Shown piece after piece: positions 50,601 through 61,504 of a stretch of DNA of 64,000 bases. How positions within the stretch are numbered: position 1 is the stretch's first letter; each line of letters begins with the position of its first letter. The translations under genes and the position numbers were made by a program. Location: contig OW285193.1 of NCBI GenBank assembly GCA_935421135.1, positions 15,672,099 through 15,736,098 on the forward strand, given 5' to 3'. The notes beneath the pieces are model-generated. The model did not search any database and had not been told where the DNA came from. It saw only the letters and a program-made list of their open reading frames with translations. Source of the DNA: Bugulina stolonifera. Lineage: Eukaryota; Bryozoa; Gymnolaemata; Cheilostomatida; Bugulidae.

Positions 50601-53600
50601 TGCCCCCTTGCATTAAGAAGACAACTCCAAGTCAATAGCGCAAGTTCTAACACCAATGTGTGGGGTGGGGTGGGTCATGTACCCACCCGCCCTTGGTCAG
50701 GGTTGAGGGCCTAAGGCTACCAACCCGCCCCGGCAGCGATGCCTGGGGACCCGGTTCCAAGGTCCTACCACCACCCAGAACCGAGATTCTCGCCGACAGC
50801 ATTATAACATATATGGGTCCGGGAGGGTCTTCGCCGTCGGCATAGCCCGAGATCCAACACTTATTTGGCGTGTGGGGTGGGTTGTGTACCCACCCACCTT
50901 TGGGTCGGGGCCGAGATCCTAAGGCTAGGGACCCGCCCCGGCAGCGATGCAAGGGGACCCGGTCCCGAGGTCCTAGCACCACCCGGAGCCGAGATCCTGA
51001 CCGGCAGCATTGCAACATATATGAGTCGTCCCGATTTTCGACCCCGAATCTGATTGGAGGACGGCAGACCGCAGACCGCGGACCGCGGACTGCGGACCGC
51101 GGACCGTTTCGTCTTTTTATATATGATGATGATGATGATTATCATACAGAATTTACAAACCTCAGAACTTATGACTTACAAGACATCTAGAGACTTCCAG
51201 TATGAATCACCAGGTTTAGACACCAAATTCACTCAACGCCAATCGTAGTAAATTATAAAATAAATTCCAGTACCAAGTTTATCTGTTGTTTCAAGATGAA
51301 GGCAGTTGAAGAAATTGTAAAGTTGAAGAAAGCTGAGATATCTGAAAAGCTAGAGAAACTGAACTTAGCTTCCTCCAGCACCCAAGAGTCAGTCGACAAG
51401 ATAAAGTCTCTTCAATCAGCAGAGGATCCACCTGAAGATGTTGATGAAGATCTGAAGGAATTGATTGAGACTTTGCAGACGTTAAGAGACGAGACTCTCT
51501 CTGGTTCACCTGGTGAGTATAAAATGGTATGGAAACAGGAAGTGATGTCACAATGTACTTGCATAGTTATACATTAGTGAATCATTGGCCCATTTATAAT
51601 TTAAGCAGTAATAATAAGCTAATAATAATAACCTAAATGAATAAATATACATGTAGATGGATTGGGTAAGTAAGTGCACATTCAGGATAATATTGGAATG
51701 TCAAAATCTGCAACACGCTGGAATGTCAAAAGCCACAAATAGCCTGACTATATAATGACTACCTGGTGCACTGTTATAAATTATTCAGCTATTTGACTTG
51801 TTTCCAAATAAATGACTCTTCTGTACATCTGGGTTTCAGCTTCAGGTAGCAATGGGAAGTTTGTGGCTGGAGATAGTGTAAGACTAAGGGTTGATGTAGA
51901 CCTGCTGAAACCAAGTTTCCTAGAGAGAGACTTGACTCACCTCAGTGTTGGATACATTCATGAGATCAATGCTAAAGGAGATGTAAGTCATAATTATAAT
52001 ACCTGCAGCCTATCACATCTACAACATGCATATGCCTGTGTTATGGAAAGCTTGTTCTCTCTAACAATACAGCTTACTACAAACATTCACAAACAATCAT
52101 ATTGCATGTTATTTTGACTATGTAGGCATTGTGTGATATTTATCATCAAGGGCATAACCTATTCTATCATATTACATAATTGTATGAATTATTTTACACT
52201 TGTAGTGTGCGGTAATATTCCTTGGTAAATCCAGCTGGGTAGGTAACACCTCAACTCTAGATAAATCCAACGTCAAGCATGACCTTCCGGTAGTTGGTGA
52301 CAGAGTGAGAGTAAAGGACTCAGTCAGTGAACCTCATTTCAAGTGGGGAAAATCTAAGCGCGGAGAGTAAGTGACATGGAACTTAGTCTATTGTTGTGTT
52401 GTGTGTTAGTGTTAAATCGTGAAAACATTTGAAAGTATGAGTAGAGTTGTCTTCACTACACTACACATATCTTCATGCTGCCAATACAGAGTGAAAAAGA
52501 ATTAGAGAAGTCAAATGAAAGCTACATATACATGTATATACTGCAACTTTAGCAGTTAGCAGGAGACATCATGTTATTCATGCTAATGGGAATACAAACA
52601 ATAATGCTGGTGCACATTCTATTCTGATCACCTGCATATTAGAATATTTACTATAATTATCTCAATCTTACTGTTTTGCCCGCAATCTTCCAATGTTGTT
52701 ACCTGTGATGCTCATGGATTTATGCACTATATATGTAGTATATTGTTCTATATAGTATTGGAGTGCTGCTAGAACTCAAGAATCGGGGACCAAATGCTGG
52801 AAGAGAGGTCAGTGTTAACTTTCCAGACGATCATGACTGGAAAGGAATCTTTGATGAGCTGGAGAGAGTTCCACCTGAATCTCTGAAGGTATGACTGTGA
52901 GACTCATTTACAGAGACAGAATCTGTGACTCATGTACACTGACTACTTGTGTAACCCATGTACAATTACTGCATGTGAGACTAATTGTACACTGATGAAC
53001 AATTTCTGAAATAGAAAAACCTGATGAACAATAAATTTTAAATAGTACAGATAGTCATGCGATCGCCTATTCTTCCTATGTATTCTTATGACTGTATAAA
53101 ATGTACATGTATTTGCTCCATCATGACACCAAGGCTACAGATTATGCAGGAACTTTTTCTCCAGAGCCATCCCTAATTTGAATTAGTACATAATAATGTA
53201 TGATGTATCTGTATGTAGACCTACATAATATTTATCATGGTATCCTGGGTACTTTAAAGTACCTACAAGTTGGCGCCAGAAAGGAGGTATTTTCCAAAAA
53301 AATAGGTGAGACTTGGATAGAATATGCAATGCAAAACTATTCCCTTTTGTTTACTGCTCTTGAATAGGTCGGAGATGAAGTATGGATAGCTAGAAACGTA
53401 AATGAACCAATCAGAGGCTGGGCTGGTGTGACCTCTACAAGTATTGGTAGCCTACAGTCAGTCATCGGAGAGGAAGTGGTTGTAGACTTCCCAGAATGCA
53501 AAGAGTGGAAAGGGCTCGTTACTGAAATTGAGAAAGTGCGATCTATAATGGTTGGGGACAAAGTTCGAGTAAGTACGTGTATGACCATCCTATAGAGTAG

Positions 53601-55183
53601 AGCTGTATAAGATGTGTTCTCCTACACGTCCATATTTGGTACACGAGTTTGTATGTAAGTATCGTACTATGGGTAGTTTAAAGTTATTGATCATAACAAG
53701 GAGTTAGCTTCAGTCTATATGAAAGAATACAAATTGACTGAGAGAGGACAACTTCTTGTATGATCAATAGCATATGGGTGCCTATGCAAGTAGTCTAGTA
53801 GTGCTGGTATTAAGCTAACCGGACCATGTCAACCAGAAGCAGAGGGTACCTTGTGCATGCACCAAAGACTGACTAGCCTGTTGATGTGTGGGATAATACA
53901 ATATAGGGCAGAGCTCATGATGTAGCAAAATAACAAGTATTCATCCACAAGAAAATAGTTGGCCCTGATAAGCTCGGTTTACAGGTGATGAAATCAGTGA
54001 AAGAACCCAAAACTGGCTGGGCAGGTGTGGACCATGAACATGAAGGAGTCGTGAAGGTAATCAAAGACCACCAAGAATATGGTAAGCAAGTTGTTGTTTT
54101 CATGACTTTTAGTTGTAGATAGTGTTTAGTGCAGTCACTTGGCATCGCCAGTTATTAGTGTAAGGCAATCGGCCTACAATAAATATGGACTCAATGGAAC
54201 TAGGCTGAGCTAAATGTAGTTGCGGAATAGAGTGGAGAGTCACATATATGCAGTCAGTATATATGTTTACAGATAGTGAATAGATGTCTACACTCAGACT
54301 ACCACAGCTACAAAGCATGTTTTGCATATACACTGAAATGAGCAACTAATGAAAATTGTCAAATACATATTTTCCGCATTTCTTGTATGAAAGTTGTAGC
54401 CAATCATAAGCAGTATGAATATCTGTTTGTAACTTGCAGTACATGTACATGTAGGTAAAGTCGCTGGAATCGATTTCCCGAACCGTGTTGGATTGTGGAA
54501 CTGCCTGGTATCTGAACTTGAAATTGTACACAGACACAGTGGAGCAGGTAGCTCTAGTGGTCAGCGCAGACGCATAGAAGTCAATGGGCAAGAACTCATG
54601 CAAGCTATGCAGGAGCATAACAAGAGGTTAACAGATGCAATTGGCCGCCAACAGTAAGTTGCCCCCTCCCCATACCATAATATATTGATTATGAATATAT
54701 ACATAGAGTTATGTTTTGAGTAGCAATGCAAAGGAGGAGGAAAAAATAACATAATTTTGAGAGTAAAACTACGTCCCTAGACCATATTCACTCGACGGAT
54801 GTAGTTTGAAACTGGCGGATTTATACTAAGTAGTTTTGTTACAAAAAGACCAAAAACTGGCAAGTATCTTTTTATCACAGCTGCAACAGGTTTTTCCATA
54901 CATGCAATTTCTGTCAAATTTATTTAAGGCTTTGAAAATGTACCAAATGGTTGCTCTGAGCTGCATGATGAGATAGTAGGTAGTAGCAAACAAAACACAT
55001 ATATGACTAGTACTACCAGCTACTTCCTTGGGTATGATTAGAAATGTGTACCATTTTAGTATGTAATAATAGTAAAATGACACAAAAATTATTATTATAG
55101 TCAGCAATGCCAATAACTAATTTTAAGTTTTTAGCAGTAATATCCACCCTTGGACTACAATGATATCTTCAATGAGAGTGTGA
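47641..55183 (+). CDS. RING / coiled-coil / MIB-KEG SH3-repeat protein, copy B (intact)
   Basis: Predicted E3 ligase, 579 residues. Exons: 47641-47811, 49019-49175, 49400-49491, 49825-49944, 51296-51512, 51840-51982, 52206-52366, 52756-52888, 53368-53568, 53985-54081, 54455-54653, 55135-55183. The RING occupies 16-55 (C16, C19, C31, H33, C36, C39, C52, C55). About 115-250 is a Glu/Lys-rich coiled coil. Four SH3-like repeats follow at about 258-320, 321-390, 398-460 and 461-530, each with GDxVR, EPxxxW, SxG, VxFP and WKG/LWN marks. In the third the core is EPIRGWAGVTSTSIG. The protein has no B-box. The final exon follows a NAGNAG acceptor (TAGCAG). If that intron is retained, a TAA stops the protein two codons later, so the extreme C-terminus is uncertain. 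Introns match copy A in place and phase, showing tandem duplication. Confidence 0.87.
50446..51142 (-). repeat. GC-rich ~700-bp repeat element, copy 2 (inverted), intron 4 of copy B gene
   Basis: The reverse complement of 45125-45836 over nearly its whole length, including the CGGTCCG-type end, both ~195-base units, the AAGCACTTCGTGCTT palindrome and the ATGATG border. It lies wholly in the intron between exons 4 and 5 of the copy B gene, so it should be spliced out. The two copies form a potential 700-bp inverted pair around a 4.6-kb segment that holds exons 1-4. Confidence 0.85.
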
Positions 55184-56029
55184 CCGCTGACGGTTAACAC
55201 TGTTGTAGATGTGAAACACAGTGATGTATCCATTGGACATGTGTCAAGGTGGAGTGGAAGAGAGACTACAAAAACAGTCTACAGAGAGGATTGCAAACTG
55301 CAGCATGCGTGGTAGTAAGCTAGCTTGGTATTTAGCCAATCATTCTAATTGTGCTGCTAAACACAATAGCTTTTAATTTTTTAAAGTGTGATAATATTAA
55401 TATAGTACACTAGGTTAATATTCTATCTGCACATCAGATCCATTGACTATATACATGCATATTAAATATAAATTTCGCGCATAACATAATCATTTTTGTT
55501 CTGCTGAGATACATATACATGTAGTTGATGCCATATAAGACATTTCATTTCAAGAGTATGTATATTTTATGCTATTTTTATTTGTGATTTTAGTACTATA
55601 ATTATATATATAAACGATTGGTGCATGTATAAAAGTATTACAATAAATAAATATATAAAACACTGTATTGGGCAAGTCTAAAACTATGGTATCAGGAATA
55701 ATCGTTTATAATTTTTTATAATAATGGCCAATTAGCAATCTGAACATTCGAAGAGAGTAGTGGATTAGTATTCATTAATCTATGGACTACAATACAGCCT
55801 TAGCCCATAACATTAATACAAACACAATCTAGCGTTTGAGTTAATTTGTTGAAAATTTGTCAACTCATGTAAATTTGAAAATAATGTTTAGTATCAATAC
55901 ATGTACCATACGGACCTACGTGCTATGCATGTTCGGTTAGAAGTACATATTGAATAGTCCCCTTACATGCCTTCTGCCATTCACAAAATACATAACAGTC
56001 CCCCAATAGTAGCATGATGAACTATGAGC
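55184..56029. other. Intergenic between convergent genes
   Basis: This probably holds the 3' UTR of the copy B gene (an AATAAATAAA run lies near 55643) and the 3' UTR of the minus-strand TRIM/SH2 gene. No exon is seen. Confidence 0.5.
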
Positions 56030-59000
56030 TTAGCTACTGGAAGGTAAAATTGTAATATAGTGATCATCTAAACATGGCAAAGGAGTTTTCAAAACAAGGG
56101 TTCTGCCTCCTTTAGTGTGGAAGGGATTGTCTCTGCAGTGTTTAATAATAGATGGAATATTCTCAAACGTCTGGAGAGAGTATTGTCCAATAGAATATCT
56201 TCCATTCTGCTTAACGATTTTTAGATTGATAATCTGCGATTCGGTTCTACCAAAACCATCAACTCAAATTAATCAACACATAGCATAGCACAGTATAGCT
56301 TGGCACAGCATAGCATGGCATACGCGTGTTACTATATAGTATAGCATTGTATAGCATAGTATAGCATTGTATAGCATAGCATAGCATAGCATAGCATAAC
56401 ATACATTGTACATGCATGTGTAATAAACAACATGTAAAAACTCACAAATGTTTTGGATAAATAGGTCTCTAAGTCTAGCTAGCTGCGAGAAACAAAGAGC
56501 TAATTTGCTATACATATACATGTATTTAACAATCTCATGGTTCACTGAAACCTGTTCTTTTTCTTTTTCGAAACTATTTGTAAAGCGCTATATGCATGCG
56601 GCTAGTAGCCAGTAGCTTCAGCTAAATATATTGGACTAAGAATCCTATACCCTAAATCATGGAATCACAGATACCAGTAAAATATACATGATTTATCCCT
56701 AAACTCGACGTATAATGCATCTGCAAGAGAAAGCAACTCACAGCTGTAATGCTCAAGAGGACTAATAAAATGTTACTAGCCCTGGGGCACAATATAGTGG
56801 TGTAAGAAATGAAAACTCAAAATGAAGCTGTAACAACAGTGATTCTGTACTGAACTTTGTAAGGCATACAGTTTCAAATTATATATCTCAAGGCAAGCTC
56901 CAGTTTGGTTCAAAACCATGTAAATTTCATTTCTGAATCTGATTACTGTGTTTAGCCCAAGTAGTCGGTTTGAAGCACTATTTGTCTGCTAATACTTTAA
57001 AGTCTTGCTAACGAGTAACAGGTTATAAGGACTCACTTAACAGTCAGAGTGTGTTGATCTCTGTTTGACGTACTGACCCTGACTAGAAACGTTCCGTCTG
57101 CCTGGTTTGCCAGTAATCCTTCACATTTCTGTATCGTCAGCTCACTATGGTACCAACTAGAACAATTAAACAATTACTGCTCCAGTGAGTTGAACATTGT
57201 AGTTGGTAGTGGACTAAGTTACAGTATATTTTTATTTCTTTTTCTTATATTCAATATGAAAAACTGCAAAATAGTTTTTCACAGTGTTGTTGAACCTACA
57301 TTGTCTGTGGGAAAATTACCTACATGTTCATTGCACATAGTATTACAGTCATGTAGTTTTAGGGCTGCCACCCAGGTTGCTCTTTGCAATTTGCTAATGC
57401 ATTAATATTCATACAAAATATCAGACATACATTGTACCATCCAAGGCAAGTATATCTAATTTAACAGAACACAGGTAGATAATTGAGACGTTCACAATTA
57501 CGTAGTTATGTGTATTATGTTTATGGGCACTTGCTGACACCTATGTGTATTATGTTTATGGGCACTTGCTGACACCTATGTGTATTATGTTTATGGGCAC
57601 TTGCTGACACCTTACCATTGATCTTGTAAAGGCTGGTTCAGGTTTACTTCAAATGCTGGCTGATTGACTTGCTCTGTACTGGGAAGATCTAGACAATGGA
57701 AAGTAATATTAAAAAAGTTGAAAGAGGGCATAGAATAAAAATCATTTGGATTACTGAGCATACATCTTACATGCATAATAGTAATAAATAATGTATCATA
57801 AACTCAAAGGAATGTTGTATAAGGATAGCATTATATTATAATACGCGTATGTAGCTGCTACTCTAGTATAAATATAACTTTGAGTTCTACATCACTGGTT
57901 CTGGTTGAACAGGTGCTTGACAATCGCAGACATACTGCACACACCTGCTTCTGTGAGTCTTCGTCGTCCTGGCACCGGTACATACTCCTTCTCTAAATGC
58001 TTAGTATCGTGGGAGTGACGTCTGGGTACGGATGGTGGTTCTGAGAGACCACTATCACTTCGTGGAACAAGTCTAACCTCTGCATAACAGATGACATGCT
58101 ATTGGTCAATAGGTTGCCTGACAGCAATGCATTCCTAAGGGAGTACCAAGTATGTTGTTATGAGATTTTTGAGAATTTGACGGGCTATGGCCTAGACATT
58201 AATCTATTTTCTGCAAAGTTATTATAGATCATGTGCCATGTGCATTAAAACAACTCTCCAAGTTTCTTATGTACAGCATCGACATATGATCTGCTACATG
58301 CAGCATGTCAATAAGTTTGTCCGTGAAACGATTGGTGGTTTCTGCAGATGGGTGTTTCTACCCGCCAAACACTCGTGGGAGGAAATTGTGTTCTAGGCGC
58401 CATCACATAAAATAGAATGGCGTTCTAGGCGCCTATCACATACATTAAAAATGTGTTTGGTTTATGACTACTGCGAAATAGTCATAGATGTAAATGGTCT
58501 GGCATTGCCAGCCATTCACCCCAGGACACTCAAAAAAGAAAATGTAACATTAATATACAACATGTCATGAAAACCAGGATCCTGCCCTACGGTGGTTTTA
58601 CATGCTTTGCAGATCTAACCTTAGTTTGATGCATATAAAGCACCAAGCATGAAAATAGGCAAGTACTAGTGGATATAACAAATACATTGTAGCATATAAG
58701 CACTATATGCATAGCATTAAACTTTTCATTTGATGATGGAGTACCTGGGTATACTACAGTTTTACAACTCTGACTCTGTTCCATAGTCTCATTATTTACT
58801 GGTGCGACATCTAGCTCTTCCACTAGCCTTATGAGCTCCGGTTCAGGTATTCTTTTTACATCGATATCAAACTGTGCCAAGAGGGTGTCTACCTCAGCAG
58901 CTCTTCTGTACAGGCTCTGGATTTCTGTCTTCATAGATGTCAAATAATCAATGATCTCAGAGAGGTTTTCTGGTGATATATTCGCAACCTCTGATTTGAG

Positions 59001-61504
59001 TTTTGTCACCAGCGAGACTTTCTAAAATTGGTAAACGATATAAAGTATTTGTCTCCCTATAATGTAAACTCGATCTGCAGATAAAATAGCCGTTAAAGCT
59101 GGTCATATTGTTTGTGCGTGTCTTGTTCAGTTACATTACGAATGTATTATTAGTTACACGTAATACTATGATACGAATCTCATACGCTTACCATATTGGC
59201 TAACTCTTTTTTTTCCTCTTCTTTTCCTTTTTTCCACCTATTATATTCAGTACGGCACGCCTCCAGCTGATCCTCATAGCCAATTAAATCATGTGTCCCA
59301 TCCTCTGTTGATGCACATTCCTTCCTGGAGCACCTGCAGTCAGTCATAAGGTAAGTCAATAGATACAATGTCAGGTCGGTTCATTTCTTGCCTAAAGCTG
59401 AACATCAGTGTAGTTCCTTGTACAACAAAATAACTACAATGTAGAATAGTACATAATAAATAGGCATATATAATGAACAGATTATGAGCAAGAACATGTA
59501 TATATAATACATGTTCATGTACATATACATGTAGTATAGTATAGTGAAATAATATTACACACCATGATAATATGTACGTGATACTATTATCTTACTGGCA
59601 TGTGTAGCAGGCTACGAAATCATAATGTTATGATTTTGTGTAATAAATTTCACTATGTTACGATAAATATGCATGTCTTTACATATGATATATGATGCGT
59701 ACATGTAAATAATATGTACAGTATACACGTGCATCGTATTATCATATTATGGTACAGCATACACGCGCCTATAATGTGGCACTATACAATAATTACAATG
59801 TATATATATATTTTATTACAAACATGGCTATGTAACAAAAACACGTGAGACCACTTTCATGGTAAAGTTTACACTTGTGATTCGATCAGGTTCCAACGTT
59901 TCTAAATGTCAGAGCTGTATCTACAGAAGTTTTAGAGCAATTACCTCACTAATGGTTGGCTAGTGAGCTACTTTGGTAAACATTGGCAGGTAAGTTGACT
60001 AGCAGTTGACAGAGAACAAAAGATGGTCTTGTGTATTTTCACCTATAATATGCTTATCATCATACATTGTTAATGCTTGACCCTAATCTTAGTTGATCAC
60101 CTACCTGAAGCAGAGAGTTATTTTGCACTGGGAACAGTAGAAGTCAACCGGTCTGTTGCACGACTCCGTCTGACAAATCGCATTAGCCTCAGCTTCTAAG
60201 GCCTGCCGTAGCTGCTTAATATCATGCTGCAGATTTGAGGCTAATCTGCAGATGGGGTAATCTTCAGCCTCCCGAGTGATCTCATCTTTGCAGTAGCAGC
60301 ATCGTGGATTCAAACCTCGGTCTGTGCTCACCTTAATGATGCTCTCTACAAAAATATCTAACTTATAATGTACTTGAGCACATTGCCAGACCTCCTAATA
60401 GGGTGGATCTATCAGCCTACAGCTAATGATTTGGAGTTTCTAATGGTTTTGGAAAGAATGAAGACTGAAAATTTCTATATTTGTGTAGATACCAGGCCTA
60501 TTATAGATACATAGATATACACCTACTTGTATATCTATATCTACAAAATACTTGTGGTACTAGTTATAGGTCTACAAGTACCACTTTAGACAATTCACTG
60601 ATAACGCCCAATCACATACAAGTTAAAATATAATACTACAAGGAGACTCAACTTATCTGCCAACGTAATCAACTCATACAATAATACATTATAAATTGAG
60701 GAAAATATTTCAGCTCACTGCACTGGACTGGAACAAATTAATGACTTGTTCCAGGAAGAAATTTCTTTCATTCAGCACTGCTTACATGACATTGTAGTTT
60801 TTGTCTGGTTCACAGGAGTGCTACTATTGGCCCTGAAGTTCTCCAAAACTTCCACTCACGTGGACCAAGTAATAATGAGATACAATCATGTAGAACAACT
60901 AGTCATCTTTAGGCAAAGCTGTATTATACATTAGTGGGCCTATATGGATTGCCTAGGAAAGGAGATAATTCTATGCCATGAACCACTAATGCTTGTATAT
61001 GTATATCCAATCACATGCCTCTGCTCATAAATGTAATAGCTATACATACTAAAGTAGATTTTACCGAAAAATAGAAGAACTAGCTGAACATGGTTCTACA
61101 ATGGAGTCCTGAGATATACATGTACATATAGAGACACAGCGATATAACATGCCAATAGTCAATGTCAATGTCAATGTCAATAGAATAGTGCTATGCTAAC
61201 ATGCAAGAGAAAACATCTAGAATATAATTTTATGCATATATAATGCATATGGGTGAAGGTAAACAACGGTTGAATGCAATTTGCTATTTTTAAGACACTG
61301 GTATCTTTAAAGATTTTATGCAACTGTTTAGTGTTTAGCTTATAGCTTGTTATTTGACTTACCCAAGCATTCGTAGCACATCATGTGCTGGCAGGGCAGC
61401 TGCCGTAACTCCTTCACTTCTGAACAAATGAAGCACTCTATATTTAGAAGGAAACAGTCTGCCAACCGAGACATGGCTTGCTTGTTGGAGCCTAACACTT
61501 CCAT
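56030..61504 (-). CDS. TRIM-like RING / B-box-like / coiled-coil / SH2 protein
   Basis: Predicted phosphotyrosine-reading E3 ligase, 448 residues. Exons: 61363-61504, 60105-60345, 59192-59333, 58745-59021, 57945-58079, 57616-57688, 57037-57156, 56030-56246. All junctions keep phase and the sum is 449 codons including the stop. C24, C27, C38, H40, C43, C46, C63 and C66 form a C3HC4 RING. C105, C110, C118, C121, C126, C129, C134 and H142 form a B-box-like cluster. About 145-260 is a charged coiled coil. About 265-335 is a Pro/Ser-rich linker with a YVPVP motif. W338 to about 428 is an SH2 domain: WYHSELT, then GTFLVRVS with the phosphate-binding Arg at 363, then NGRYSIGQYS and FENIPSIIKHCRDNPF. 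The RYSIG stretch resembles SLP-76/BLNK-type SH2 domains. The start is the first ATG before the RING. Confidence 0.88.
56273..56405. repeat. CATAG-type short tandem repeat, last intron of the TRIM/SH2 gene
   Basis: Five- and ten-base units (CATAG, TATAG, CATTG) alternate over about 130 bases. The array starts about 25 bases from the exon 8 acceptor. Confidence 0.85.
57507..57611. repeat. 35-bp minisatellite, 3 copies, abutting the TRIM/SH2 exon 6 donor
   Basis: Three perfect copies of a 35-base unit (TTGCTGACACCTATGTGTAT plus TATGTTTATGGGCAC). The array touches the donor (GTAAG on the minus strand at 57611-57615) of the exon coding the segment just before the SH2 domain. Confidence 0.92.

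Noticed and set aside
54654..54660. Ending the copy B protein at the TAA directly after exon 11
   Set aside because: The CAACA/GTAAGT sequence is a strong donor in the same place as the used donor in copy A, so splicing to a last exon is preferred, though intron retention remains possible.
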